Shown piece by piece: positions 21,788 through 34,426 of a DNA stretch of 64,000 nt. Origin of the DNA: Papiliotrema nemorosa (lineage: Eukaryota; Basidiomycota; Tremellomycetes; Tremellales; Rhynchogastremaceae); NCBI GenBank assembly GCA_032158125.1, contig JASKOT010000029.1, forward strand, positions 62,001 to 126,000. Direction: 5' to 3'. The notes under the pieces are model-generated. The model saw only the letters and a program-made list of their open reading frames with translations. It ran no database searches and was not told the origin of the DNA. Every line of letters starts with the position of its first letter. Positions within the stretch are counted from its first letter, which is position 1. Both the position numbers and the translations under genes were made by a program.

Positions 21788-22429
21788 GGCTGTGGATGGT
21801 AGAGGAGTGAAAGAAGTGGCCTCGGTGTCGACTACTCACAGTGTGATACACGGCGCTCAGATCACTCTTTGAGAGATTTCCCCTTGATCGTCGCGTGACA
21901 AGATGGATATTGTTGACCTTTGATGCAGCTTGTAATCTTGAGCGAGTCCAAGGGCACAAGCTTCCAACACTGATCTGGCAGGTGCTCGTAGGATTGCCTG
22001 TCTCGATCAGCTATAGAGGAGGTGGGTCTGTCGGGGATATGCTGCACCCCAGGAGATCAGTCTCTGGGATGTTTACTCTGAAATCAACACACATCACCCC
22101 CTCGCCACCCGACCGCGTTTCATCCGTGCGCCTATTCACCGAAACATACACGAGGTCCAGAATAGGCTCGCATTTGTGCATATGCGGCAGAATTGACAGG
22201 ATTGCGACGTTATGGATCATGGCGGGAAGGGGCTCCCCACGATATCAAGATGATGAAGAGTGCAAAGCGCACCCAAGGGATCCTTGAGACGACACATACT
22301 GGCAATAGTCCGTAGCTGAAAGTAATGCTTTGTTCGGAATCCTCGTCAAGTTTACTTCATGCATCACACGGCAACATCCGCCACTCATGTATACACCCCA
22401 GGAATCTCGATCGCGGCCCTCCAGTCCAT
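21788..22429. other. Intergenic: promoter and leader of the CLIP-170 gene
   Basis: This 642-base gap holds a probable 5' UTR intron just upstream of 21787. Only short, mutually overlapping frames are otherwise present, and no RNA gene was found. Confidence 0.5.
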
Positions 22430-23932
22430 TCAATCAATAAACAGCCGTCGCTCTGCCCTCTGACGATCGTAGGCCTCGTCAAAAGTGTTATCATACGCCT
22501 TCACCATGTCCTTCATAGCTGTGTCGATGTCGATAGGGACTGACTCCGGGTTGGTGTCTGATGATGCGTTTTCTTTGGCAGCCGTACCTCCTCCTGGCAA
22601 ACTGGGAAACTCGTTGTCATCGGTGAGCCTGAGACTCGCGACGATCGAAGCATGATCGACAGTATCATTCCCGGCCTTGCTTTTTGAAAGCAGCTTGTAC
22701 TTGATCAGTGGAGGCTGCGAAGATTCCCCAAAGCTCTCCTCAAACTTCTGACGGCTCTGTGGACTCAAGAAGTTGGACAAAGCCATTCTCCTGTTCGGAA
22801 GATGTCCAGTGCGTCGGGGGTCGGGGGCACTTCTTTTGCTGGTTCTCTGTGTCGCCTTGTCTTTTCTTCCCTTCTTTCTGCCCTTGCTGGCATCTTTCCC
22901 ATGATGAGTAGTATCGGCCGAAGTGTCTCCAGGTTGTTCCGCAGTGGTCGACTCTCCTTGCCGGAACTCGGAGATGTCCGGATGAGCTTTCAAGAAATCC
23001 ATCAACCTCTCTCGGAAGTCGGCAACATTGGCACTGTCTTCACCCGCCTCGATCCATAAATCAGAATACTTTGTAAACCAGGACTGGCCTGGAGCGACTC
23101 CGATGTTCTTACCGAACACTGCAAGATTGCGCTCATGGCTTTCCACTCCCGCTCGCGACTGTTCGGCAATTTCAAGGGCACGCCCCTTTGCGTTAGACAG
23201 CTCCTTGAGCGCTTCACGATAACTTTCCGTCTCTTCGAGCATGGTAAGACTGATCACCCCAGCCCTCTCATCGTAAAGCTCGGCGAGCTGGGAATAAAGT
23301 TTCTCACCCCTTCGCGCCGCCAGAAGATGTCTTGAGATGTCGGCAATGACCTTGGGCTGGATAGCCAGCTTTGCTTCATCGGTATCCGCCGCATCATAAC
23401 GTAAAGTGCTCTTCTTGCTGAGGAATTCCTCTGTGGCATTTACAGCCGTTCGAGCATCTGAATCGAATTGATGACTGAGGAGCATCATGTCGTAGCCCCA
23501 TTTGTTTGCTTTCTGAAGCATTCCTTCGAAAAGAATCCCCACTCCTCGCTTGTTCGTCTCTTCTGTCAATCTGGCCTTTTGGACACTGTCTCGAATTTTT
23601 GAGAGTTCACGACGGACCTCCCTGAACGCTGTGAGGACAACGCTAAACCATTCCTCGTCGACGCTGGACCTTGTCTGTAGATCTTCAAGGGAGACAACGG
23701 GCTCATAGATTGTCTTACTCTCGGCAAATGAACCCAGCTGGGAGAGAGCGACTTTAAGCGCTACTCTCTCTCTTTTGACGTCGGCGGATTGAGCGGCGGA
23801 GGCATCGGACCGCTGAGCGATATCAGTGAAACTCTTTGCAGTATGGGCCAGTCTTGGATGCGACACTCGCACTGTCCCGCTTTCCTGGTCTTGATGGATG
23901 ACGAATTCGTCGTCTTTGACTATAGTCGACAT
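22430..23932 (-). CDS. Hypothetical helical protein, 500 residues, intronless
   Basis: A single exon from ATG 23932 to the stop at 22430 encodes 500 residues; no intron is needed, which is uncommon here. The first 350 residues look alpha-helical and charged, with few prolines, like a BAR- or coiled-coil-type bundle. A Lys/Arg-rich hinge (around 360-400), an acidic patch and a short helical tail follow. No signal peptide, membrane segment, zinc site or enzyme motif is visible, and I do not recognise the family. Codon use matches its neighbours. Confidence 0.75.
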   Translation of the reverse strand: MSTIVKDDEFVIHQDQESGTVRVSHPRLAHTAKSFTDIAQRSDASAAQSADVKRERVALKVALSQLGSFAESKTIYEPVVSLEDLQTRSSVDEEWFSVVLTAFREVRRELSKIRDSVQKARLTEETNKRGVGILFEGMLQKANKWGYDMMLLSHQFDSDARTAVNATEEFLSKKSTLRYDAADTDEAKLAIQPKVIADISRHLLAARRGEKLYSQLAELYDERAGVISLTMLEETESYREALKELSNAKGRALEIAEQSRAGVESHERNLAVFGKNIGVAPGQSWFTKYSDLWIEAGEDSANVADFRERLMDFLKAHPDISEFRQGESTTAEQPGDTSADTTHHGKDASKGRKKGRKDKATQRTSKRSAPDPRRTGHLPNRRMALSNFLSPQSRQKFEESFGESSQPPLIKYKLLSKSKAGNDTVDHASIVASLRLTDDNEFPSLPGGGTAAKENASSDTNPESVPIDIDTAMKDMVKAYDNTFDEAYDRQRAERRLFID

Positions 23933-25258
23933 GACAGAGGTAGGTACACGTCGTGACAAATCAACGAGTGGAAAGAGATACGGGGAGTGGATGAAGAGAA
24001 GCGGAGGGAAAGAACGAGTTGTCTCTTATTCTGCTTTGGAGCACTCAAGTTTACCTTCGGTGAAGCCGTTTTAATCTTTGAAAGGAGCTAAGAGAGTCAG
24101 CTTGTTGGATCTCCCATTCACCCTCATGAATCCTTTCACCTACATAGTCTGTATAGTAATCGCCGAGCGAGAGATAATTTACCGACAGTTGATACACTGT
24201 AGTTCTCCCCCAATCCAATGCTCCATCTAAAACGATGAAAGGTGGAACATCAAGTCAAAAAAGCGGAGACAGCGGTTTCAGACCGCCATGACCTCTTGTT
24301 GTAGGTATACCGATAACAAAAGTCCCGATGCCTACCATCCTCATACCGTGCGCCTAGCGCGCTATGACTTCCAGTGCATCATTCTGCAATACGCACCGTG
24401 ATCTTGGCCGCCCATCACTTTACACCACAGACTCGTCATTCTCAGATCTCATGACATCGATGGTTAAAGATCAAACGAAGTCTGAGCAGTGGCGGTAGCA
24501 TTAGGTGCTGGTCTCGCAAGTTCGGCATCTGTACCAGGCACTGTATGTTCGCCTTGGGTCGGTTCTTCAGACTCCGCAGCTCGACGTAGGATCGTGATAC
24601 ATGATCCTAACGTTGGACTTTTGCCAGTAAGGTGCGCCCGTGAACTGGGGCCCATGAAAGCCTCCAGTACGGAGCGGCGATCAGGTGGGTTTGTGTAAGA
24701 AGAAGTTGTCATTTCGCCCTTGGTGGCGCTCTTTTGGTCGTGGTGGACGCTTGGTTGCGCTTCTACGACTTTCGGTGCCATCTTCAGAGCCATCCGAGGT
24801 ACTGGCAGGTACCGACTGTTCAGGATGCTCGGCGACGTATACCGCAATGATCGACAGCTGCGACAATAGAAAGTCCGTAAGACCTTTCGCAAACTCCGAT
24901 ACGTCTGCACTTGCTTCTCCGAGCTCGGTACCTTTCTTCGAATTCCCCAACAACCACGGCTTGCTGTTGTTGTCATTCCGTCATGGCCCCTTTAAACGCC
25001 CATGTGGATGGCAAAAGGCGTTACGACAGGGCTCGGCGTCTTTCGCCGTAGAGCCATGTTTGAGCCTGATGAAAACCACTCATGGCGCTACGCAGTATAT
25101 GCATGTGACAGATCTACAATCACCTTGGGCATCATCTTGTACTTTTGTCCAATTGGGGAAAGCGTACGAGATGAAGAGCAGAAGAAAGGGTTGCCACTCG
25201 AAGGTTTGTCTAGTCAACCCAAATATTTCAGAATTCACTCCATTCAGCTATAACCACC
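23933..25258. other. Long divergent intergenic region
   Basis: About 1.3 kb separate the minus-strand start at 23932 from the plus-strand CDC123 start at 25259. It must hold two promoters. The only candidate gene inside is the uncertain minus-strand frame 24464-24976. A hairpin near 24270-24300 resembles an anticodon arm but lacks D and T arms. Confidence 0.45.
24464..24976 (-). CDS. Uncertain open reading frame, 170 codons
   Basis: ATG 24976 to the stop at 24464 is open, but a second minus-strand frame (24953-24681) and a long plus-strand frame (24685-25353) cover the same bases. The second minus frame gives a more natural hydrophilic peptide in its first half, and the first frame in its second half, so a spliced gene combining both is possible. 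I could not find a convincing donor-acceptor pair. No family is recognised. Confidence 0.25.
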   Translation of the reverse strand: MTTTASRGCWGIRRKVPSSEKQVQTYRSLRKVLRTFYCRSCRSLRYTSPSILNSRYLPVPRMALKMAPKVVEAQPSVHHDQKSATKGEMTTSSYTNPPDRRSVLEAFMGPSSRAHLTGKSPTLGSCITILRRAAESEEPTQGEHTVPGTDAELARPAPNATATAQTSFDL

Positions 25259-26563
25259 ATGCCAGTCCCAAACCCCCTCCCAACGTCACATCCGCTGTTC
25301 CCAAACCTGTCCCAGGCCCATATAGACGCAACGAGGGCTTCGGCGTGGTATGATACATTCGACGAGATCACGCCCAAGGCGACCATCATCGACCTTGATT
25401 CTACCTCTGAGCGTAATGCCTTTTTAGAGGTATGTCAGGCCATTAAATGTTCACGCGGAGGTCGGAGCTCATATGCCTAGTAGTGGCTGGACGCAGATTC
25501 TATCTTCATACCGCAGGATAGCCAGCCTGCACCTCAACCTACTTCACAATCGACTCCTGACGAGGATGAAGACTCAGAAGACGAAGCGCCGGTGTATCAC
25601 CTTCCCAAGCTCAACGAAGCTATACGACTAGCTATCCAAGCACACAACGGGGCAGTGTTCCCGAAACTCAACTGGTCCGCACCCAAGGTCAGTTGCCTGA
25701 CGCACACTTTGGTAGGTACTAATATTTAGGACGCGGCGTTTATCTTACCCCAAACATCACATGGTCCCCTTCATTGCACTTCCCCCGCCGATGTCTATCT
25801 CCTTCTGAAATCTAGCGATTTCATCTCACACGGTCTTGAGCCTTCCACTGCGTATTCTTCAGGTGAGAATGACGCACTTCCGGAGGGCATGGAGGATGGG
25901 AGGGAAGGGATGAAGATTGAGTTGGTATTGAAAGAGTATATCGACGTGAACCCTTCGAGGGAACTTCGATGTTTCGTCCGTAACAACATCCTTATCGGTA
26001 AGACAGATATATCTCACGACCACTTGATGCAGCTGAAGTCAAGGTATATGTCAACGAGACACTAATCACTATGATCACCTGCGAATTGAAGATACGCGGA
26101 TAACGATATGCGACACTATCCGGGCGTTCTGGGAAGACGAGATCAGGGCTCAACATCCTGCCTTGGGTCCAGATTGTGAGTGGCATAGCCTCTCTTGACC
26201 TGATCTAGCTTACGACCAGATGTCTTTGACGTTCACCTCACGCCAAAATTGGACGATGCAATGATCATCGATTTCAACCCTTATCGCCCTTCCACTGACC
26301 CTCTCTTATTCTCTTACCCCGAGCTGCACTCCATCTTCCTGGAGTCACAAGAACCCATCAACGACCAAACGGCGCCGGATCGAACTCGACTACCCATCCT
26401 GAAAGTCATCGATAGTCCTGCACACCCCGAAGCGAGTCGAGCAGCACCGGCATACGGAGGGAATATGATGCCCATCGAGATGATAGAGATGAGCCAAGGA
26501 AGGAGTATGGCAGAGTTTACAGAGGCTTGGAATGACGCGTTGGCAAGAGGGATGTCAGAGTAG
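25259..26563 (+). CDS. CDC123: Cdc123 (D123) eIF2 assembly factor
   Basis: Exons 25259-25429, 25484-25687, 25730-25997, 26044-26175 and 26220-26563 join to 372 residues. The D123 family pattern is clear: FPKLNWSAPKDAAFI, KEYIDVNPSRELRCFVRNN, then HYDHL, FWEDEI, YVFDVHLTP and IIDFNPY, the last carrying metal-binding residues of its ATP-grasp-like fold. Cdc123 is the ATP-dependent chaperone that joins eIF2 gamma to eIF2 alpha in the cytosol, so it is needed for translation initiation. An acidic insert (DEDEDSEDE) sits near residue 80. The gene converges on the kinesin gene, whose stop lies only 91 bases away. Confidence 0.94.
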
Positions 26564-26654
26564 GCTATCTGGATCGTACACTTGCATTATCGTAAAATCC
26601 ATTATGATACAGCACAATTCAACAACTCCGGAACCTTCCTGCAATCGGAACTCC

Positions 26655-29600
26655 TCAATAAGTCTCATCATCATCCCTGGCCATATCTGCCAAGCCGAAG
26701 CCGCTCTCCTCGCGCAGCATCCTCATGCCAGCTCCCAAACCCAGACCACCTATACCCTTACCAGACATGTCCAGCGTACCAAACTTCGAGTTGAAACTAG
26801 CCAGATCCATGCTGGATAGCTGTGCCCGTGTCATCTTGTTAGCGGTGAGAGTGATAGTGGATTGCTTGTTGGTCGGAAGTGCTGGCGAGAAATCATCGTG
26901 CTGGTCTTGCGACACCACCAATGTCGGAAGCTCGTGGTGAGGTCTACTGGGAGATGAGGGGTCGTCAATGAGAGCCGAGTTGACCCATTCCATGATTTGA
27001 AGCACCTTGGCTTCTGCTTCTTGACATCGCTAGAGCTCAGCCTCGGCACACTGTGTATTGACGCAGACGTACCAGCTGCAGAGTCTTATTCTCGGCCGCG
27101 ACAATCCGCACATTCTCGTCCAAGCGATTGGCCCAGATCGTCTTGCTTTCCAGCTGAGATTTCAATGTGGACACCTTGCCCGCCCATTCTTTCTCAACGT
27201 CTTCCCGGACCTTTCTAGACGGTTCTCTCAAGTGTCTTTCGTAATCCTCTGACCTGTGAGCTCACGGACTTACAAGAGCCCCAAAACTTACCTGCGATCA
27301 TTTGCAACCCAGAGACTTCCTGCTGCAGCTGGACTATTCGAGCGTCGGGGTCAAGAGGTCGTGTTTTGAGCTCCATCTTCAACCGATGAATCTCTTCATC
27401 CTGTGTTGTGATCTTCAGTTCCGCAGCGTGTAAGTTCTCCTGCAACTATAACATCAGCTAGGTTCCACAAGGCGAAGAAGACAAAGCCGACCGTCGCTGT
27501 AGACTTGTCAAAGTCCAATCTTGGATACTTGAGTTTAGTCGGGCTGAGTGGTCGGGCCTAAGTGATCAGCATTGTAAGCAGTGCAGAGCCTCAGCTTACC
27601 TCCCCATGCCTCTCCGAAGGGGTAGAGTTTACATTCACCGATGTCAAAATCAAACTCTTCAACTCATTCAACCGTTTCTCCATCGCTTCATTTTTCGTCT
27701 TCTGTTTATAAGTCACATTCGCAGAGTTGCCAATCAGAAAACTCACATCGGATCTGCCCCCCATAGAACCAGAGTCTTGTACACCCTCATACTCCTTCTC
27801 CCTCAACAGCGCTTTCAACTCTGCAATCTCATTCTGATATTGCTGGATGAGCGCATGTGGGTCGACAATCTCCTTGCGTTGCGCCTTCAAGGTGACCCGC
27901 TTCAAGCCTTGAGCGAATGACAAGGTGGAGAGCGATTCCGCCAGGTTTATCTGAGATGGAGAGACGGTACAAATGACCGAGATCAGGGCGTCTCCGGATA
28001 GCGAGGGTTGTAATAGACGTGTACTGCGCATCAGTTGATGGACGACATGCCCGGGAGTATTCACAGCTTGGAGTCTCGATATGGAACATGAGTGACACTT
28101 CTCTTCGAAGCGATATCGGCGAGCTTCGAGATGACCATCTTCAGCGTAAGAAGCCTGGTTATCAGCTACATGCACATGACAGTTTTCGAAGCTCACGATT
28201 GGTTGATGTGTTTGCCTTCAGCATTTCTCTCCTTCGAGCTCGTGTGTTTCTCTGATCCAGCGAGATCTGAATTTTCAGGATCCCGCATTCATGAGAGAGA
28301 ACCATACTCACCGATGATTGACAGCGTGCTGATCCTTGTCATCTTCTCCCCGGCAGACTTGAGCCTGCCACCAGGTGTTCTACCAATCTCCTCGGGCGAG
28401 GTAACCCTGCTAGCTCTCGATTCAATCACCTGAGCATCAGCACAAACCGGACATGACTGAGAAAGACACCCACAATTCGGAAGACACAATGACTTCGAGA
28501 ACTTCTAGCGTTCCAATCTGTTCCACCAACTTTCCTTCTATCCTCGCCCATCTTCAACAACCTCCTTACCTCATCTTCGGTCCTCACCGCGCACTCGGTC
28601 AAACCGTTGATCACCACTTCACCCTTCTTTTTGCCCTCGCTTAGAGTGAGCTCTTTGCCAACCTCAGGGGATAGGAGATCGAGGATAGCCTCGTTGTACA
28701 ATTCGAGGTATGAAGCTCGAAGGAGGAATTCACGGTCCGGTGTACCTCGAATCTGGGAGAAGAGATCCGAGACGGCCAAAGGGATGATACCGGGATTTGA
28801 GGGCGAACCTGTCAGGGTGAAGGTCTTTCCAGAAGCCGTTTGTCCGTATGCAAATACGACGGCATTGTATCCCTCCATTGCGGCTGCTCGTCAGATTCGG
28901 CAGGATGAAAGGTTTAAATGATGGTCCTCACAATGCACGTGAGCCCTTGCGGATGTCTCGTATGCCCGGGCATTGTCCGTGTCTGGCGGCAAGATGCGGT
29001 CTGCAGTCAGCAAAGCAGAAGCTCAATTGCACCTCACCAAATATCCATTCTCGTTCGTCCTTGTTTCCGTCTCTCCCTTTGCCCAGCTTTATCGAATGGT
29101 GATCCCAAGAAGGGGTATCCCACACACTTGTAGCATCTCGAGCGAGCTCTGCTTGGTTTGGTGGTCGGACTCTGAATATAAGCCGTGAGACACTCCGAGC
29201 TCATCAGGAGCATGGATCCTGTAATGACTCACCGAACAGTCACCAAGACCGCCTCGGATGCTTCCAGCTTCTCCGGCTCGAACGGCTCGGCAAGCGCTCT
29301 CGCTGGAGTAGCATTGCCTCCCATCCAGCTACCAGATAGACTACCCTCACTATCACTCGCCACCATCATACTTGAGCCATACCGCAGGCTCGAGGGGACC
29401 GGCGTATAGCTCGGTGTCTGAGGAATGGGAGGAACGGGCGGTACTCCAGTCTTTGACTTTGCCAGAACTCTGCTTCGGGCTTCGGGAGTGGTAGTACTTT
29501 TAATACGAAGTTTCATTGAACTGTCTTTTGGAGTGAGCCCGCGTGTAGGAAGAGGGTCGAGAATGGTGTTCGAGTTGAGTGATGTGGTCAAGGGCGGAGA

Positions 29601-29699
29601 TCGAGTCAACGCTGGGTTGATCTTTGCCGCAATCTTGGGTCGAGACGACATGAGTTTGACAGAGGGTGTCGCCCGTCCCTCAGAGTGCTGGTACTGCAT
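26655..29699 (-). CDS. Kinesin motor protein, kinesin-7-like (Kip2/Tea2/KipA/CENP-E group)
   Basis: Twelve exons (29699-29233, 29171-29038, 29000-28932, 28883-28474, 28429-28312, 28266-28197, 28154-28065, 28023-27600, 27557-27492, 27445-27292, 27248-27073, 27029-26655) join to 850 residues. After a Ser/Pro-rich extension of about 150 residues comes the motor: VRVRPP, P-loop GQTASGKT (237-244), NARSSRSH, DLAGSEK (400-406), HVPYRDSKLTRLLQPSLSG and a neck with LAESLSTLSFAQ. A coiled coil and a disordered tail follow, ending DDDETY. The N-terminal extension and internal motor place suggest the plus-end-directed kinesin-7 group that carries polarity factors along microtubules; the subgroup is inference. 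A later in-frame Met lies at 29651. Confidence 0.92.
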
Positions 29700-29964
29700 G
29701 TTGAAGGTGAGGCAAGCCTTATGAACCGAGCCGGTCAAGGGTTGAAAGATGAGATGGAATGTTTGTGACTGGGTGAAACCCCAGCCAATTCGTTGATCTT
29801 CCGTCGGAAAAACACCCAAAAAGATAAAAATCACACGCGTCGATGCCGGGATGGCTCTTACGTAATTATTCATTCTCGAAGAGATTTTTGGGAGTTCATC
29901 ATGGCAACGGTGATATTAGACAGTGTCTCCGATCCTATCTCCTTTTCACCGGCTTTCTATCACG
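29700..29964. promoter_or_regulatory. Bidirectional promoter between kinesin and RRP12 genes
   Basis: The start codons of the divergent genes (29699 minus, 29965 plus) are 265 bases apart, so both promoters share this interval. No distinct TATA box was seen. Confidence 0.45.
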
Positions 29965-32900
29965 ATGGAGCAGCCAGAATCTCTGGAATCAGCCCTGGCC
30001 AAGGTCAGAAGGCTGAATGGATCAAACCTCCCACATCAATCCAAGCCGGCACAGCTGCTCATCGCCGTCGAATCATCGCTTCAATCCACTCTTCCAGCAG
30101 CGAGCTCATCGGCTTCGACACCGACTCTCACACCGACTGCATACTTCTCAGCCCTGTTCCAGTGTCTGGAAAAGGCTGTCAATGATGAAGTTGGAGATGA
30201 TGAGGATATCGCCGAGACTGAAAACATGGGTCAAGGCGCTCTCATCCCAGCTACCATCTACTTGTTGGCGATCATCATCCCAGAGACACCAAGCACAGTC
30301 GTCCTCAGCAAGCTATCGCCACTCTTGGAATGCCTTCTCCCGTTATTTGATTCTGCTCTCGAACATCCGCCCGCACTTCGATCCTTATTGCAGATTACGA
30401 CTTCACTCCTACTATTCGCAAATGCCCAAATCCTCAATTCGTCGCCATTGCTGAAAAAGGCATGGAACTACCTGTTGGAGCTCAACCTGGACCCTCGACC
30501 TAAAGTCAGGCATTTGGCTCAAGAAGGTGTCCGAAAGGTACTCTGTACACCCGTCCCGCCCAAGATCACGCCTGGGGCTCATCCTTACCTCGGCCGAGCA
30601 AGAGAGTGGGTCACTTCGCACCTCGAGGAAGAGGTCAAAACCGGTGGCAGCTCCAGCAAGGGGAAGAAGGCTCGATTCGCCGAAGCAGATGATGGCGAGG
30701 GCAAGAAGGTCATCTGGATCGTTCAAGGTCTCCGAGGCTGGGTAGCAGTGTGGGGTGATGAAGTAAGTTAGCGGTCTTACATCTCCAACCTGGCTCATAT
30801 CACCAGCAACTATCTGCGTTATGCTCTCACCTTCTGTCACTTCCCCCTCTCCCTCATTTGACACCTCAAATTTATTCTCTTCTTGCACATCTCCTCTCTC
30901 CTCCACCTACAGATGTCGGGGCCAAACCATCGGTTCTGACCAATCTTCCAACTATCATCGAATCCCTGCTGTCTTCCCCGCCAGAAGTCAAAGCAAGCTC
31001 GACCGACCTGCCGACATACCTCTCGGCGCTATCGTCCGCCCTGATAAAAATGTCGGTCCAAGACTCGCTCTCGCTTCCGCCATTCCTCCCCAAGGCATTC
31101 AGCCTCATCTTCAACAATATTCTCCTCTCCTCCTCGGCCCCTCCAGCAGCCGTACTGGCCGCGGCAGATGCCATCGGTGCGCAAGGTATAGTTCGATATT
31201 GTATTACGGACGATATGATCATCTCAGCCATCAACTACAGCCGACAGGGATCGCTCGAACCTGGAGCTCGAAAGAAGCAGAAGACGCCGTTTTTGTCTCG
31301 TCTCATCGGAGCGGTGACTGAAGCGCTCAATACTCATGCGTTGCGGCTGAAGTACCTGCTACCCATTCTTTCGGCTTTGACTTCGAGATTGAGAACACGA
31401 CTCATATCTGGTAGCTCGGCTGAGATCGACTCGACGGGCAAAGGCGTTACAGCTGCAGAGGAGTTGTTGCTAGGCGTCATTACCGATGTTGGAGATCTGA
31501 GAACGCAAAAAGGTTTCGAGGACAAGGCTGGAGTCGACGAGCTTGTTGGTACCGCCATCGAAGTCATGGGTGTCGAGGCTGTACTCAAGGCGCTTCCACT
31601 CAACATTGAACCCGATGCGTGAGTGTCTCAAGGTCTGTCAAGAGTGAGTTGCACTGAACAAGCAGGAGTGGTGTTACCCCTCAACCTGGTCGAGCTCATC
31701 TTCTTCCCCTTATCCGAGCTCGAGCTACGAATGACTCACTTGCTTACTTTACCAACTACTTCCGACCCCTCTCGGAGCGAGTCTTTGCCAGGAAGGTGGC
31801 TGCTGAAGATGCCGGTCGAGAGACCGAAGCAAAGGTCTGGGAGGTGGTCGTTGCACAGATATGGGACTGCTTCCCTGGTTTCTGCGAGATGCCAAGGGAT
31901 CTCGAAGCTGTGAGTATAGCACACTCACGCTGAGCAGGATGATGCTTACCCAGCAGGGCCTCACTACACCATTCTTGACCCTCCTTACCAATTTGCTGTA
32001 TACCCAGCCTCTCCTTCTGTCACCTTTACTGCGAGGTTTGTCGCAACTTGTGTCTTCCAACCAACGTCTTGCGGCTTCTTCGACCGAATCACCAGAGTTG
32101 ATCAAAACATTTGGTATGGACCAAGAGCAAGCCAAAGCCAACATTGGGTACCTCAAGACTCTCGCCAAGGATATGGTGTCGGTACTCCTCAACGTCTTTA
32201 GCAAGCTGCCGAGGGAACAACGAGGTCAGGTTGGAGAAGTTATTGGAGCATGGGTCGGAATCATGACGGAACAAGTAAGCACAGGGGACACCCCAAGGAT
32301 TTTGAGCTCATTCTTCAGGACGTCATTGGTGTCTATCAAACAGTAACGACCCACTTGTCGACCAATCTCACATCGACCACAGCTGCTCCTGGCACCTCCC
32401 CTATCTCGCACACGATGCTTGATCTTCTGATCATCTTTGTTCCCCACTTGCCACAATCGCAATCGCAAGCATTGTTTACCGCTACCGCGACCGAGACTAT
32501 GCTGGAGCACCACGATGCGACCGTCCAGAAGAAATCTTACCGGCTGTTGAAACGGCTTCTGGAGGCTGGTCGACTGGGAGAGCTTGGTCAAGGTGAGAAG
32601 CTGGAGGAATTTGTTGTCAAGATCGGCGAGGCAGGTACGGGTATCGGACCCGGAGCCCAAAGAGTGAGCCGTCTCCCCTTTGTGAAGTTGCTAGTTGACA
32701 GATAGGATCGGCTCCAGCTTCTCTCTGCATTGGTCGAAGTGTTGCCTCGAGACCGACTGCACCTTGTGCCGGAGCTTCTTTCAGAGGCTGTGCTTGGCAC
32801 CAAGGAGGTCAATGAGCGGGCACGGGACGCCGGATTCGACTTGCTGGTAGTCATGGGTCACAAGATGGCCAAGGGTGGTGTCGTCAAGCAACAAGTTCCC

Positions 32901-34426
32901 ACTGAGGAAGACGAAGATGTCATGCAGGATGGTGAGCTTCCTCGTCAAAAGTCATAGCAGGTTCTAATGGCTCAGGCGAAGTCGACGCAAATGTCGAAGA
33001 GTTCATCACCATGGTTGCTGCTGGATTGACTGGTACTACACCCCACATGATCAGTGCCAGTATCAATGCCCTTTCCCGATTGGTTTTCGAGTTCAAGGGT
33101 GAGCTACATGTTGCTTGCCTTTGGTCCGCGGAGCTGACGATGCAGATGACATTTCGAAAGATACATTGTCCGAGCTGGTCGCTACCGACGCAACTTTCCT
33201 TGCGTCAAAGAACCGAGAAATCGTCAAGTCGGCCCTTGGTTTTGTCAAGCTGCTCATCATCACCTTGGACCCATCCATCGTCACGCCTCACCTGCCAAGT
33301 CTTGTTCCTGCGCTTCTCGGATGGGTACATGACCACAAGAACCATTTCAAGCAGAAGACGGTACACATTTTCGAGAGGATGATTCGCCGATTCGGCTTCG
33401 ATGAGGTCTACAGGCATGCACCTGAAGGTGGGGAGAGGAAGGTCCTGGATGGAATCAGGAAGAAGAAGGAGAGAGCGAAGAAGAAGAAGGCCAAGGCGGA
33501 TGCAGAGGGCTCAGACGATGAGCCGGTATGTCTTTCCCTGGGCACAGGTGTTACGGTGTGACGCTGACGTTAAGGCCGCAAAGACTTCGAGCGGGAACGC
33601 TTTCGACGACATCCTTTACAACTCGGATTCCGAGTCAGACGAGGACGACGAAGATGAGGAGAGACCGCAAAAAGGTCGACCCGTCAAACCTCTCGCCAAA
33701 GGCAAAGGTGCCAAGGGACAGGCTGCGGCTCAAAGCGAGAAAGCTGGTCGATCGAAAGAGAAGCCTGTGGGCCAGAGCTACATCCGAGATGAGGGTGATG
33801 AGCCCATGGATCTGCTCTCCAGGTCTATCGCCGGTGGTATTTCTAGTGCGTAGCTTACATATCCTCTCGGTATCACCGGCTGACCTTGTAGCTGCAAACC
33901 CCAACGCCAAGAACAAGTCCCGAAAACCAGGGCAGGACGCCTCCCACTTCAAAACTGACAAGTCTGGAAAACTCATCATCCCGGACGACAAGGATGAGAT
34001 CGAACAAGATGAGCCTGCTTCCAGAAGTATGGAAGGAACAGCGTTTATCGCTGCTCAAAGTGGAGTCGATGGTGCTTCTCGAGATGCCCGAGGTAACTTG
34101 CGTTTCAACAAGAACACCAAACGGTCCAGGATGGAAGACGATGATATGGATGTGGACTTTGATGAGAGTATCAAAAAGGCTTATATGCCTGAACAGAAGA
34201 AGAAGAAGAAGGAACAGAGCAAGAAACTCGGTGAAGAGTTTAGAGCCAAGGTGCGTCTTTCTGTGCTTCAGGTATACTCGCAGCTGATGAACAGCGCGCG
34301 GGAGGAGATATCAAGAGGCAAGGTGGACCGGATCCTTTCTCATATGTGCCCATCGGACAGGCTGCCCAGAAGGGCAAGAATGGCCGTGTCAATTTGACAA
34401 ACAAGAAGAAGGGTTCGAGGGGGTAG
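29965..34426 (+). CDS. RRP12: Rrp12-like HEAT-repeat ribosome biogenesis factor
   Basis: Exons 29965-30762, 30807-31618, 31666-31909, 31957-32274, 32319-32663, 32706-32931, 32976-33098, 33146-33525, 33575-33845, 33892-34250 and 34295-34426 join to 1335 residues. The first about 1060 residues are all-helical HEAT-like repeats; family landmarks are AHLLPLIRARATNDSLAYF, VWEVVVAQIWDCFPGFCEMP and RMIRRFGFDEVYRHAPEGGE. The C-terminal 270 residues are Lys/Asp/Glu-rich and disordered and end in VNLTNKKKGSRG. Rrp12 helps export and mature both ribosomal subunits, shuttling between nucleolus and cytosol and binding RNA and GTPase-linked export factors. Length fits the family (about 1200-1300). Confidence 0.94.

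Noticed and set aside
24260..24310. Possible tRNA with anticodon-arm-like hairpin
   Set aside because: No D arm, T arm or B box around it, and no acceptor stem.
24685..25353. 222-codon plus-strand ORF
   Set aside because: It runs through the CDC123 start region in another frame, has erratic composition and no splice or family support.
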